From: Amoebidium appalachense
Lineage: Eukaryota > Ichthyosporea
Reading direction: 5' to 3'
Assembly (NCBI GenBank): GCA_963693365.1
Contig: CAVNZM010000002.1
Span: forward strand, 9,796,001-9,860,000
Length of the DNA: 64,000 nt
Shown here: positions 1 through 27,964 of the stretch, one piece after another
How positions within the stretch are numbered: the stretch's first letter is position 1
Layout: every line of letters starts with the position of its first letter
Translations under genes and position numbers: made by a program
Notes under the pieces: model-generated
What the model was told of the DNA's origin: nothing
Databases searched by the model: none
The model's input: the letters and a program-made list of their open reading frames with translations, nothing else

Positions 1-197
1 CCCAGTGTGAGTAAAGACCTCCCCCCCCCCCCCCACAATGATTTAAACCCAGTTTCTCTGAGTTCCCAACATTATCCTTCGTCTGTAGAACCTCTTGATA
101 TTAGCCTTTTGGGGGGGAGGGGGGGGGGTGGGGGGGGGGGGGGGAGGGGGAGAAGGCTGCAAGAATGACTTCCGCCCTTCCCCCCTTCAACCCCCTC

Positions 198-249
<52 letters not shown>

Positions 250-318
250 CGCACACAGTCAGAAATACGTGTAAAAAAAGATGTATCTGAATGCCTGGGG
301 GGAGGGGGGCCGGGGGAA

Positions 319-355
<37 letters not shown>

Positions 356-360
356 GGGAA

Positions 361-395
<35 letters not shown>

Positions 396-678
396 CATAC
401 GTGTTGGACCATTCTGATTAGATTTGGCCAGGCCGACTAAGATATGCGATTGAATAGCTCCCACCAGCATGCCCTCTTCCCCTGCTCACTGACCCCCCCC
501 CCCCCCCCCTTCCCCCTCCCCCCCCCCCCCCCCTTCTTCCCCCCCCCCCCTTCCCCCACAGTCATCCCATTCCCATTCAGCTTATCAAACCCGCCCGGCG
601 CACAAACACAAAAGCACCAACCCATATACCTTTCCCCCCCCCCCCCCCCTCCCCCCCCCTCCCCCCTTCCCCTCCAAC

Positions 679-714
<36 letters not shown>

Positions 715-1055
715 CATGAGAAAAAATGAAAATAAAAATCGACGTAGCTAATCCCGGGCCGTTAACCAGCCTGACATGCATACCACCAACGCTCCTGCGG
801 ACGTGGGCCGACACCCACCCCAAGATTGCCCGGAGTGAGGGATGGGTATTTGGGGGGGGGAGGGGGAGGGGAGGGGAACAGGGATTATACCCCCCCCCCC
901 CCTTCCTCCCCCCCCCCCCCCCCCCCCTTCCCACGCACACACACACAAGAAATCAAACATAAAAGTGGAAACGAGAAAAAACAAAAAAGAAGAAAAAGAA
1001 AAGGAAGGGGGGAAAAAAACGGGAAAACCCGCCAAAATGTATATCAACCACACAC
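1..1055. repeat. Homopolymer-rich DNA at left edge (intron or later exons not recognised)
   Basis: Runs of C and G of 10-50 bases alternate with short unique stretches. A C-run followed by a roughly 30-base A-run lies at about 187-248. On the minus strand this lies downstream of permease exon 2, whose donor GTGTGTGG opens here, so at least part is intron. No further permease exon could be recognised, and the remaining exons probably lie beyond the left edge. Confidence 0.6.
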
Positions 1056-3667
<2,612 letters not shown>

Positions 3668-4800
3668 GTTTGTGTGCGAGTGTGCGTGTGTGTGCGCGTG
3701 TGTGTCTGTGGCTGTGGGTGTGTGTGGATATGTTGTGCAGGAAGGTAGGGTGTGTTTGTGTCTGCAGGGAGATCTGGGGGGTGTAGGAAAGATGTAGGTG
3801 TGCTTGCCAGCAGTTGTTTTGAACGTCTTACGCGTGTTATCAACAGGATAAGTTGGCTTTAGCCTTAAACATATATTTAACTTAACCGAGACAAAAGGGA
3901 TCTTTAACCTGTGCTGTTCGTGTGCTTGCCCTCCCTTCTACGTGCACTGCCCGGCAAATAAGTGTACCAGTACGCATGCAGTGCCGCGTGTGGTGTAGTG
4001 TCTCACACCACGAGCCCTATCACTAAGTTGTTAATGATAGCCAATGTTTAACCTATCATAGGCTATAAAGTAGGGCAGTGCCAGCTACATAGGCAAAGGG
4101 GAGCCAACGCGTACGTGCAAATAGATGTTTTTCACGTGTGGCAGCTAGCGCGGGGGAAGTTTCGGCATGTGTTTGCGCATGCGCTGGTCCTGGTAACGCT
4201 TGTTATGTACATAGCGGCGAATTATTTGTATGATATTTATGGATTTTGGGCTTATGTTTACTTTAAAGTATTTAAGAATTGATAAATGACGTCATGTCCC
4301 TGCGTTAAAAGTGCCAGTATTTCTTGATTAAAATTTGTTATGTTGCCACGGTACCAGGCATCGTTACCTTATCGCCATCGATCACGATGCGTACAGAAAA
4401 CGGAAACTAAACTCTGTGGAAGTACATAATCCAAGAGTTCACGGGGTACGGTGTAGACTGCACATGCACCGTGGCACATTCATGGCATATTATTCTCGAA
4501 GGTCAGCAGCTGTGACCGCGCCGTTGCCTCCCTGTAAGGGGTTCTCCCACATCGACATCTTAGCCGTGTAAACTGGCCTTAGAAATCATTAGATCTAGGA
4601 TCCACCAAACTTGGCTGGCCGCATTCGTTGTCTTTTCGAGCTGTGCAAGCAGTTCACAATGTATTTGTGAATGTATGTGTTTGTGTGTGTGTGTCTGTGT
4701 GTCTGTGTGTATGTGTGGGTAGTGGGTGTGTGTGTGTGTGTGTGTGTGTGCAAGCGCGCCTGTGTCTGTGTGTGTTAATCATAGTGTGTGTGTGTACATG

Positions 4801-4832
<32 letters not shown>

Positions 4833-4850
4833 TGCGTGCGCGTGCGCGTG

Positions 4851-4881
<31 letters not shown>

Positions 4882-5060
4882 GTGTGTGTGTGTGTGTGTG
4901 TGTGCATGTGTGTGTGTGTATCAGTTCATCGTATAGGTTACACTGACTTAAGACTGGGTAATTCTTGCGAATGATGAATTGTGTCGTGAAAAATTTGTGC
5001 ATATGGTGTGTCTTTATGCCAACGTTAACTTTTACTTTTCTACCCATTCTTAGTTTCCTG
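3668..5060. other. Upstream region of the permease gene; no gene seen
   Basis: 3668-4330 is ordinary unique sequence that must include the permease promoter. An A/T-rich stretch around 3865-3880 (minus-strand reading TTAAATATATG) is a possible TATA region about 200 bp upstream of the ATG. 4665-4925 is a GT array with GCGT units. No convincing ORF or RNA was found. Confidence 0.4.
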
Positions 5061-5064
5061 ACCT

Positions 5065-5101
5065 GGCGCCCCCCCCCCCCACCCCCCCCTCCCTCCCCCC
5101 C

Positions 5102-5147
<46 letters not shown>

Positions 5148-5375
5148 TCCATCCGGGAGGGTGCCACCAGCGTAGGAAAGATGCTTGCTACATACGGTAT
5201 ATCTGGGAAATTCAAACGATGAAGGTTAAACACGGAAAACTTAAAGGGTAATCCCTGAAAACTTAATCATGCCGGTCCGGCCCCCGGGGGGCCCTTCTCT
5301 CACTGACACAGTGTCCAAAATCATGTTCGTCAAGGCTTTCGGCAATCCCTTTCCTTCCTTTATCAATGAGCCCCT

Positions 5376-5418
<43 letters not shown>

Positions 5419-5423
5419 CCCCC

Positions 5424-5460
<37 letters not shown>

Positions 5461-5600
5461 CCTCCAAACCCCCCTCTTTTTAAGTTTATCCCTGGTTGGT
5501 TGGGTGGAGAGGGGGGGGGGGTTTGTGGGGGAGGAGAAGGAAAAAAGTCGAAGCCCCCCCCCCCCCCCCTTCCCCCCGCTTTCCGGGAGCCCCAACCGAG

Positions 5601-5661
<61 letters not shown>

Positions 5662-5665
5662 GGGA
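5065..5665. repeat. Poly-C, C-then-A composite and long poly-G cluster
   Basis: C tracts lie at 5068-5144 and 5377-5416. The second passes into a run of about 30 A at 5426-5454. A G tract of about 55 bases ends near 5660. The intervening 5250-5370 segment has an open plus-strand frame but no supporting homology. Confidence 0.9.
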
Positions 5666-5954
5666 TATCGTGTGCATAACGCACGTGTGCACTTGCCACG
5701 AACAAAGGCATGGTACACGAACCTGGCCTATTCGTGACAGGTGTGGTCAGAATCTTGCACAACAATTGGGAATGTACAGACACAGCAATTAGAACAAAGT
5801 GACAACAGCGAAAACGTGACAAACAGGGGTACATAATGTCAGTGAGTATTTCTCGACATTTGCGCAAGTCAATCCCACTGGGCCCCAACACCTGGGGTTG
5901 GAATTTGTCTTGAGTTCAAGTTACTGACGTACAATACTATATGCACATACACGT

Positions 5955-6055
5955 AGATGCCCCATGGTTCAGTTGGCGGAACACGGCTCACGGTTAGTGA
6001 ATTTCGAATTTTCTCATACTACCCACTGAGGAAAGACCTGGGTTTGAATTAAAAC
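5955..6055 (+). repeat. Possible tRNA-derived SINE head
   Basis: TGGTTCAGTTGG at 5965-5976 fits the Pol III A box, and GGTTTGAATT at 6041-6050 is close to a B box. The 65-base gap between them is long for a tRNA and no cloverleaf was found, so an old SINE is more likely than a tRNA gene. There is no second copy in the window. Confidence 0.25.
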
Positions 6056-6401
6056 TCAAAACTCTGCTCTTAGTGAAGAAGAAAGGAATAGCCCCCTTCC
6101 ATCCCATTTTCAAATCAAGTTTCACTTTTAGTTTTCCCTCTTCCCCAAGCTAGTTTTATTAACATATAAACGTTTTCTTGCTGAGGCACAACATGGTGTT
6201 TTCACTTCTGCGCCCAGCCATTTTTGGCATACCCTCTCTGGCCCGCACACGCATTTTGCGCAAACTCGCACCTGGTGCCCACCCATTCCCCCCCACTTCC
6301 CTTCTCTCTCCAAAAATCAACCGAAGAGCCTTCATTCTGCCTGCCTCCCCAGCACATCTCTTGCAATACTACCCTCGTCGTGCTCCGGTTTCGAAATTTA
6401 C

Positions 6402-7023
6402 CTGATCCTTCCTCTCGCTATCTCACTCCCTCTTTCTTTTCTCTTCCTGTTTTTTCTGCTTTTTCGAGTTATTACCATACGCAGTAAAGTTTCTTTCTCG
6501 TTCTGATAGAGAAATCAAAGGTAAAACTCAGTCGGCATGTGTTATGTTCCTTAGGCAACACCGTACCGATCATTATCGCTTTTGGGGACCTGTGGCAGGA
6601 TACATTTCTCCTGCTGTACGTATGGATACCACCCTAGTCGATAAGTCTGTATGGTTCTCTGATGTTGATATTGCCTGGGAAGTTGTGCAGTGGCGTTGTA
6701 ATTCTTGTTTCCATCGCCGCTGGTGCCACTTTTGTGCCTAACTTTTTAATCGAAAGCATGTTGATAGGTGTGAGTTTTTATGTCGCGTTTTACCTCTTTC
6801 CCTACGGGTGTCTGCTACTCTGGCTGGCAATGTGAACACTTAAGACTTTTTGCAAGTTGAATTCTGTTGGTCGTCACATTGAGTATTTATATGATTTTCA
6901 CACAGTGTTCAGGTATCTCAGTATGCACTTGTTACTGGATAACTCGTGAGGTTTTTATTGTCTTCTCAGTATGCCGTGCATACTTGCATATCTTTACGTC
7001 GAATAAATCCAGTCAAAAGAAAA
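6402..7023 (+). mobile_element. LINE (non-LTR retrotransposon) 3' fragment, plus strand
   Basis: This is a 5'-truncated copy of the family also present at 38027-39412 and 41067-41952. It encodes the end of the reverse-transcriptase polyprotein: the zinc-binding-like stretch WRCNSCFHRRWCHFCA at about 6690-6741, interrupted here by a stop, followed by HVDRC in another frame. The 3' end has the hairpin GTATGC-CGT-GCATAC at 6969-6983, AATAAA at 7002-7007 and CCAGTCAAAAG. Several stops show it is dead. The region just upstream (6180-6400) did not match the other copies. Confidence 0.8.
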
Positions 7024-7194
7024 TTTTTCCCTCGTTTTTAGGAAACTCCCGGACTGGCGGCGGTGGCAGTGGGTGGTGGCTGAAAGTGGTGGGATGTCGT
7101 CAAGGGGGAGTCGTGGCGAGGGGGTACAGTTGCAGCGCGTTGAAGACAACAACCGGGTGCAGGTGAGGGTTGTGTCAGCCTGGCGGGTGATTTG

Positions 7195-7520
7195 GGGTTT
7201 TTTTTTAATCAAGTGCATGTAAGGGAAGAGGAGAGAAGGGAAAAAGGGGTGAGAAGGGGTGGGGGGAGGATGGAGGGGGGGGGGAGGGGGGGGGGGGGGG
7301 GGTTTAAAGGAGCCGTTCAAGAAGAGGGCCCGAGGGAAATGGCACGTGCACAGCAGACCAAAGGCAGGCCCGTTGGGTTAGGTGGTTGGTGGGTGGGTGT
7401 TTTTTTTTTTTTTGTGGGGGGGGGGGGGGGGGGGGGGGGAGGGGGAAAGAGTTTTTTTTTTTTTTTTTTTTTTTTTTGGGGGGGGGGGGGGAGGGGGGGG
7501 GGGTTGTTGTTGTTGTTATT
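7195..7520 (+). repeat. G-rich block with two T-then-G composites and (GTT)n
   Basis: A purine-rich segment runs to 7310. Then T12-G at 7400-7440, T about 25-G at 7453-7490, and five GTT units at about 7503-7517. No gene was seen in 7024-7760. Confidence 0.85.
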
Positions 7521-7951
7521 GTCTAAACTGAACACTGGAAACACACGAATGTTAACTTGGCCGCGGCCAAAAGGTATGAGTAGATTTGCGTGATGTCGGA
7601 TTCCTTTCGTCAAGTCTCCTTGCTCCACGATTGCTTGCCAAAATTTCCGTAACCGTTATGGGAATTTTGGATGACCAGGCTCTCCTTCATCTTGCTCTTC
7701 CTTTAACTGACTTAAAGATCATCCCCTAACTGCAGTTTTCCCACCACCACTGACACGTCTGCAAGTGCCGTGGCCAAACCATCCTCGGGGTGTGTTCATG
7801 CTAGACCACATGCAAACATGGATGAAGGTTCGACCCCCCCGCCCCCCACCCCCTCTTCCGCCCCCTCCCCCTCTTCCCCCTCCCCCCCCCTCCTCATCAT
7901 GCTCAGTGACAAGACAACAAATACGCGAATCCTCTCCCCCCCCCCCCCCCC

Positions 7952-8025
<74 letters not shown>

Positions 8026-8061
8026 CTTGGTTAACCGCGAACGGGCAGGCGGGCGGGCGGG

Positions 8062-8096
<35 letters not shown>

Positions 8097-8190
8097 CTGC
8101 TGTGTGTGTGTGTGTTTGGTGGCTTGGTTGGGGGACGGAGGGCCGGTGGGCGGGCAGGGGGAGGGGGGGGGGGGGGGGGGGGGGGGGGTT
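7952..8190 (+). repeat. (GT)n array and poly-G
   Basis: About 35 GT units (7952-8022) are followed by GGGC units, a G tract of about 40, and a second G tract ending near 8188. Confidence 0.9.
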
Positions 8191-8279
8191 ACGAGGGTAT
8201 TATATATGCCTTAGCGTCTGCAGCTATCAGAATAGGAAAACACGAGAACAGTGATAAAACCGGATTTGAACAATTTCAA

Positions 8280-8337
8280 GTATGCCGTGCATACTTGCAT
8301 ATCTTTCCGTCGAATAAATCCAGTCAGTCAAAAGAAA
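8280..8337 (+). mobile_element. LINE 3' tail fragment
   Basis: Only the last 60 bases of the LINE family are present: hairpin GTATGC-CGT-GCATAC at 8280-8294, AATAAA at 8313-8318, and CCAGTCAGTCAAAAG with a duplicated AGTC. This is either a severely 5'-truncated LINE insertion or a SINE that borrowed the tail. Confidence 0.7.
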
Positions 8338-8442
8338 GAAAAAAAATTCAAGAATGTGCAATCCGATTGTGCCGCAACTATCTGTTCACATGATAATCAA
8401 GGAAAAGCAGTGTCCTAAAAACATCTCCAAATTTCACATCAC

Positions 8443-9592
8443 ATGTCTCACGCATATCCCCACACAGTCACCATCACCATCACCATACCCAGCGAGGCTG
8501 ACGACATTCCGTCTACCACCATCACTGATAGTACCCTCCCACCTGTTGCCACCTTTAACAACTGTCAAGACACCCACCCTTCACCACTTGAAGAACAGCC
8601 CCAACCTTCAATGGAAAAAGGTTCCGACAACACGCCCAAATGCGGCGAGAAAGATCGAACGCCAAACTCTCCCAAGGAGTCAGATTCAGCCGTCGACGAG
8701 ATCAGGCAGAAACTTAAGACAAGCAGGGACCCACCACACGTGAAGAAGTGGACTACTTAAAGCAAGAGCTGCGAGTCCTAACTTGCCTAATCGGGCAAGG
8801 AAAGTCACCCAAGGAGTTGCAGATCGTCATGGGAAGCATACAGCAGGAGGCACGCAAGACGGTTAAAGAACGCCTGGAAAGGTGTGGGTGGGACGGGTCG
8901 TGGGAGCCCTATACATGGGCCGAGGAACCAATCATTTGGGACGGTGTGCGCATACCAAGCCTGTGGCTGCAAACGCCCGGCGGGGGAAGACAAAGATGAT
9001 TCTTTAACACACACCAAGGCCGTCGGGGCCGAGCCCTTCGAGATTTGCTGGACCACGTTTAGGTTTTTGGCCAAGCAAGTTCCTATGGACCCCATTTCTG
9101 TCGGCGACACAAGCCATAGGTACCCCTACGATTCACGGATTTACGTGGCAATATATTCTCCCGAGGAGAGAGATCACCGGTTCAATAGCAGAGGGTTGAG
9201 TCTCGAAGGGCCCCTCGTTTTTGGACTGGTGGATCAATACCCTTTCCGGCCATCGGAAAAATGGTCTATTGACATAACCCCCCCCCAAAATGAACCTGTA
9301 CCGACCAAAAGTGGCCATGTCTCTTCAAAAGGAACCCAGGAAGCAGTCGAAGATTCGAAAAATGCGGGGGATAATCACAAAAACGCTGGACGTCGTGGGT
9401 GCTGAAGGTGAGAACGGGGACCGAAATTTTGGGGAATCGGTTTTGTTCCTGCCACAGTATGAAGGGCTAACCTACCACAACCACATTCTTCTTGCGGAAG
9501 GGTACGACGTCATAACTCTAAACAATTCGTTGGAGTTTAGGTCGAAGAAAGGGTATTCTGATATCTGGGTATATCTCGAGGACAAGGAGTGA
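8443..9592 (+). pseudogene. Broken ORF of unknown function
   Basis: Coding-like sequence runs across three frames. Frame one opens at ATG 8443 with a Thr/Ser/Pro-rich start. Near 8730 the sensible reading moves to a frame giving a charged helix-rich stretch (EEVDYLKQELRVLTCLIGQG). Between about 8890 and 8970 it moves again to a cysteine-containing frame (VCAYQACGCKRPAGEDKDD). The last shift is at the C9 run 9278-9286, after which about 95 residues run to the stop at 9590-9592. An AATAAA at 9676-9681 could end the transcript. No intron borders explain the shifts. I do not recognise the family. It directly follows a LINE tail, so it could be part of another retroelement or a decayed host gene. 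Confidence 0.4.
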
Positions 9593-9675
9593 GAACGGAA
9601 ATAGATATTCAAGAATTTTCCCGTGTGATTTCCGGGTTTTGGGGAGCCCGCTAACGTGTTTTGTTTATTTGTTAA

Positions 9676-9681
9676 AATAAA
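9676..9681 (+). terminator. AATAAA polyadenylation signal
   Basis: It lies 84 bp after the last stop of the broken ORF and is followed by T-rich sequence. Confidence 0.35.
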
Positions 9682-9928
9682 TTCCATTTTTTTTTTGTTG
9701 TTCAAGTTGTTGCCGTCAAGTTCTAAATATCTTTCTAAACTTCAACCCAGCAAAATAAACACTCTCTGTATACAGCCCTACAAAGTCACTGAGCACATAC
9801 AATCACGCAGACGGTTTACACACGTAACACATATGCACACATGCACACACGCACACGGAACACATAGGCATGCACACACGCACGCACGGACACAGACACG
9901 CCACATGCATGCACGCAGGCACGCACGC

Positions 9929-9953
9929 ACGCGCGCGCGCGCGCGCACGCGCA

Positions 9954-10027
<74 letters not shown>

Positions 10028-10121
10028 TGTAGCAAGTAGTGAGGTGAGAGGCTTTTATATATGTACCTTTTAACTACTGTGATGCGGTGTTTGTACATAA
10101 ATGTACGCGCGCGCGCGCGCG

Positions 10122-10181
<60 letters not shown>

Positions 10182-10260
10182 TGTAGCAAGTAGTGAAGTG
10201 AGAGGCTTTTATATATGTACCTTTTAACTACTGTGATACGGTGTTTGTACATAAATGTAT
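9929..10260 (+). repeat. Tandem duplication of a (GC)n(CA)n plus unique unit
   Basis: Two units, each made of alternating GC, then (CA)n, then about 80 unique bases starting CTTTGTAGCAAGTAGTGA and ending ATAAATGTA. The first unique part is at 10025-10109 and the second at 10179-10259. They differ at a few positions only. Confidence 0.9.
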
Positions 10261-10554
10261 GGTGATAAGGTGCTTGTAGGTATGGCGATATGGTGTTTGC
10301 ATATGTAGATATGGCAATATGGTGTTTATGCAATGTATGATGATTAGGCTTCACATTTGTGGATACGTGCCGTGGTGACCCCGCCCGAAGAGTTGGGAAA
10401 GAGTACACATGTATAAGAAGCACAACATATCAACTTCATTTTATTGTGCATGGAAAAAATCTTCAAAAAGTGGAAAGTGGAACAAAACGCTATAAAAAGC
10501 CGCACAGGCACACGGTTCTCTCGCTCAACAAATGAAATGAGGCACAGCCTTCGA

Positions 10555-10770
10555 TGTGACCTGCACATATATGCCCATCGCTGCATATATATCCATAATT
10601 GTGACCTGCACATGTATCCCACCACTGCAAATATATCCGTTATTGTGACCTGCACATGTATCCCACCACTGCAAATATATCCGTTATTGTGACCCGCACA
10701 TATATCCTATTGCTGCACACCTTTCCGTTATTGTGACCTGCACATATATCCTACTATCCAAAACTGTGGC
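10555..10770 (+). repeat. Minisatellite, period about 48 bp
   Basis: About 4.5 units, each beginning TGTGACCTGCACATRTAT and containing CCACTGCAAATATATCCGTTAT. The middle units are nearly identical and the outer ones diverged. Confidence 0.85.
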
Positions 10771-11127
10771 GTGCAAATATATTCGCGAATTCTTGCCTGG
10801 ACAGATCGCCATGCATCTCAACCCACCTATCAAACAACACGAAGCCTATCAAGGGTTAAAAAGTGAAAACGTTAATACGGAGATCGATGATTATAAAAAT
10901 GCAAATAATAAGACTTACACAAACAGGACTCCGCATAAGAAAACACCGTATAGAGTATAAGAAGACGCCTTATGGCTTCAATGACAAGGACACGCATAAA
11001 AGGAACGAGAAAAGGGAATAGAAAATGTTCAAGACGGTACAGTCTGAACACGTGTATAACGGTTTTGTGTGGGTTTCACGGCTATTCGATAAAAAGGTTA
11101 AAAAAGAATGTGTGTGTAAACCCACCA

Positions 11128-11128
<1 letters not shown>

Positions 11129-11175
<47 letters not shown>
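11129..11175 (+). repeat. (GT)n array
   Basis: About 23 GT units just downstream of the deacetylase-like gene. 10771-11440 otherwise holds no recognised gene. Confidence 0.9.
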
Positions 11176-11440
11176 TTGGCTGGGTAGGGGATGAAAAAAG
11201 AAAAGTTAAAAGCGTATTCGTGTGAAACCTGGTGCTTGGACCATCCGCAGCCTGTTGAAGGCCTCGTAAAACAGTTTCCTGTCTTCGAACAACTCGGAAA
11301 AAAAAAACGAAAAACCTGCAAAAAAAAAAAAACACGAGATTCCACCTTAAAATCATCAAACAACCTATGCAACCTGGAGGCCTCTAAGGAGCTTGCTTGC
11401 CTATTTAGGAACTTTCCTTGTGCTTCATTGGTCAAAAGCA

Positions 11441-24827
<13,387 letters not shown>

Positions 24828-24998
24828 ATTCGCGTTTTTTTTTGTTTTTTTTTTTTAAACCGTAGACTCCGCAAAGAACGCGTGACAAACAACGTATTGT
24901 TGCTAGCGGCGTCTGTTAAATTAATGTGGGTGTGTGTGTGTGTGGCTGGAGTGTGGTAGGTTTGATTAAAACACCGTGAAATGCTGAGAGAAACTCAC

Positions 24999-25046
24999 AA
25001 CATTCGCTTCCTTGTACACGCTGCTGCCGTCTAGGAGCTTATTCAC
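24999..25046 (-). CDS. Isolated exon-like segment, 16 codons
   Basis: Flanked by ACGTAG and GTGAGT with one open frame (VNKLLDGSSVYKEANV). It lies 170 bp upstream of the deacetylase-like start codon. It may be a 5' exon of that gene or part of another gene. No join in phase was found. Confidence 0.25.
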
Positions 25047-25779
25047 CTACGTGTGCATACCGAGTGGGTATTCTATGGGTACATTGGCAATCCGTGGAGC
25101 CACTGCCGTAACTACAGTGACACCAGCGGGACAACAGCCTGAAGTAGGGAGAGTAGGCGTAAATAGCGTACTTCAACAGCAGCTGAAACGCCCCCACAAA
25201 GCAACTGGTTTTTCTGGTGCGTGATATTAAGCTAATCACAAAGAGGCTATGGATGTAGGTTGTAGGCCCTGTGACGATGTAGAGCATTCAGGACCACAAG
25301 AAAAATGGCTCGAGTTCAAGGGAAGGGCGGAGTGGAGGGGTAAAAAGGGATTAAAAAAATGGCTTAGATAAAAAATGTTTTATTATGGTCTTGAAACCCA
25401 AGCTTTATATTAGAATATACATGCAGAGTATGGAGCGGGTAACTTCAGCTGAGCCAACAAAAGCAAGAAACCAATCATATCAATCTACCTTAGGCATTTA
25501 CATGGGAATGTCGACTAGAATAGAGAGCCAATTAAACGCAACTATGGAATTAGATGTAATGTCTTCGGATTGGTCACCTTTACCTCAGTAAACCCGTTAC
25601 GCCAATCGGAAATCACTTAGCCTTTTTGATAACAGGAATCTAGTTAGCCAAATATAGGCATAACTAAAAATCTCAGCCAATGAATTTGAGGCGCGGGGCC
25701 GCCCCTGCACGCGTGCCGACCCAGTCCGATTTTCGGTTACAACTTTGCTGGGAGTCGTTCACAAGAAGGTGGTGGTGGT

Positions 25780-25844
25780 GGTGGTGGTTGGGGGGGTAGG
25801 GGGGGGGGGGGGGGGGGGGGGGGGGGAGGGGGAGGGAGGGGAGA

Positions 25845-25878
<34 letters not shown>

Positions 25879-26008
25879 GGGGCGGCTGGCCATGGGACCG
25901 TATCATCATGCCGGTGGTTGTGGTGGTGGTCTGGGTGCACGTGGGGGCCCCTTGTGGATATGTGGTTGGGTGGCCCCACGGTGTGTGTGTGTGTGTGTGT
26001 GCCATGTT

Positions 26009-26039
<31 letters not shown>

Positions 26040-26216
26040 GGGGGGGGGGAGGCGGGGAGGAGCGTGTGTGTGTGTGGGGGGGGGGGGGAGGGAGGAGGGG
26101 GGGGGGGGGGGGGGGGGGGAGGGGGGGGAAGGTTGAGGAGGATATGATGCAACTTCTGTCATCATGACGGCAGCCGCAGCAGTTTCCAAGTGGCCATGGG
26201 GAAGCTGGTGTCCCCC

Positions 26217-26250
<34 letters not shown>
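25780..26250 (+). repeat. Poly-G and GT block followed by poly-C
   Basis: Long G runs (25806-25877, 26022-26049, 26075-26128) with short GT arrays, then C runs at 26216-26247. No gene was seen in 25050-26380. Confidence 0.95.
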
Positions 26251-26389
26251 ACCCCCTCCCTCCTCCCCCGGGGGCCCCCTTCCCCGACCCCCCTCCGTTG
26301 GCCCGACCCATGCAAATTAAAAGTCGACACAGTCCGACACTACGTCTACCGCAAGTTTTGACGAACACAAACTGGGCTGGGTATTAGCC

Positions 26390-26638
26390 ATACATGGACT
26401 GCCCTATTTTCCTATCCACCCCTCTCAGGCGAGGCTGGGGTGTAAAGTTTTTTAAACCCTGGACTAACTAAGTGTGTACTAGTATCTAGGATCATGTGTT
26501 AACGTTGTGGTATACTTAGCTTTCTGCACTTTTAGTGCCCTAACTAGGGTACAATCGGTGCTGTTTGGAAGACGGTAATTCTTGTGAGGGCCCCTGAGGG
26601 GTCCATCCGGGAACAATTGACGGGAATAAAAAAAAAAC
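26390..26638 (+). repeat. Dispersed retroelement-like repeat, copy 2
   Basis: Ends with hairpin GGGCCCC-TGA-GGGGTCC at 26588-26604, then AATAAA at 26625-26630 running into about 10 A. Matches 23255-23478 at scattered blocks along its length. Confidence 0.6.
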
Positions 26639-26736
26639 CTTTTTCCAAGTGGCTCGTATGACCCACATATCGAATTCGTGGAGGGTACCCACATCCCCGA
26701 CAACCGCCCAATGCTGGCCATATCCCTGTCTAGGCA
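26639..26736 (-). CDS. Isolated exon-like segment
   Basis: Acceptor TTTCACCCAG and donor GTTTTTTT bound one open frame with GQHWAVVGDVGTLHEFDMWV. It looks coding in composition, but I do not recognise it and found no partner exon. The donor lies inside the A tail of the neighbouring repeat, which weakens the case. Confidence 0.25.
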
Positions 26737-26779
26737 CTGGGTGAAATGAACATATTCATAATTAGTATCAGGAGGAGGG

Positions 26780-26812
26780 GGGAGGGGGGAGAGGGGGGCG
26801 GGGGGGGGGATA

Positions 26813-26847
<35 letters not shown>

Positions 26848-26898
26848 ATGTATGTGTTGGCTATATTTTTCTTTTTTCTTTTGTGCTTTTTTTTTTTT

Positions 26899-26940
<42 letters not shown>

Positions 26941-27045
26941 ATTTACGTGTGCAGTTACTCTTTTCCGTCCCCCCCCCCCCCCCCCCCCCCATTTTTTTCG
27001 CGGGGGAATGTGGGGGGGGGGGGGGGGGGGGGGGGGGGGGATTGA
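26780..27045 (+). repeat. Poly-G, T-then-G and poly-C cluster
   Basis: G runs (26814-26846), T about 20 then G about 32 (26889-26939), C about 20 (26971-26990), and another G run (27013-27040). Confidence 0.95.
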
Positions 27046-27479
27046 GGAATCAGTACTCAAGTAGGCAGCCTTTCCAGTGGAAAGATTTGTTTCTCGACAC
27101 TGTAGAATAGATAGAGTGGTTGGGGACGGGTAGTTTTAATTGGTTGGGCGGACTAAACACCAAAACAGGCCAACCTTGGAACCAACAGAGCAACCATGAG
27201 AACAAGAGGTTTCTTTAACTTTTGTCTTCTTGCTGCTTTCATGGGTCCCCGCCACCCTCTCAAGTTTCGACGGCCATTCGTTAGATTGGTCTACGAATGC
27301 ATACTCAACGATGCATTCTTAAGGCTAGTTCCGCACCTTTTGGCAGCAATATTGACGTTGAGATCGACCTTCACCAAACCGGGAATATTCTAGGCGAGCT
27401 CATGTGACGTCACCACCTAACTGGGAATTATCAGTGTTTAGATTTTCCCACGGTGAAGTGTGCGTTTACAGACTACCAG

Positions 27480-27805
27480 AGCCTTAACCCCCCTCCCCCC
27501 TCCACCGTCCCTCCCCCGCAAAAAAAAAAAAAAGAAAGAAAGAAAGGAATAAAACCTCTGCTGCTCAAACACCACATGTCCCTCTCGAATGTAGGCTGTC
27601 CCCCCTCTCCCCCCCCCCGCCCCCCCTCCCTCCCTCCCTCCAATCCCTCTCCAATATCTTCCAGTCTCCCCATCCCCCCCACTTCCCCCCTATCACCCTC
27701 CCCCCATCCCCCTCCCCCTAATCCCCCCCTGCTCTCTCTCTCTCCCCCCCCCTCCCCTCACCCTCCCCCCCCCCCCCTCCCCCCCCCCCCCCCAAAAAAA
27801 AAAAG
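27480..27805 (+). repeat. C-rich pyrimidine tract ending in A-run
   Basis: CCCTCC-type sequence of about 200 bases ends with a C run and 11 A. No gene was seen in 27046-27900. Confidence 0.9.
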
Positions 27806-27921
27806 ATCGCCTCAAAGAAACAACGAGGAAAGCAAACTACACAAAATTAGATCTAAAAATGGTGCGGAAAAAGCTTAGGAAATTCGATGACACAATGCTC
27901 GGCTGGCGGGGTACTGGGTGA

Positions 27922-27964
<43 letters not shown>

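Noticed and set aside
72-946. Long open frames made of Pro, Gly, Cys-Val or His-Thr repeats
   Set aside because: They are translations of poly-G/C and (GT)n/(CA)n runs, open in several frames at once, with no start context or homology. The same applies to such frames throughout the window.
4335-4571. 78-codon plus-strand ORF
   Set aside because: No homology, splice borders or promoter. Length is expected by chance.
5269-5380. Start of a plus-strand gene (MPVRPPGGPSLTDTVSKI)
   Set aside because: The frame runs straight into a poly-C tract and no partner exon was found.
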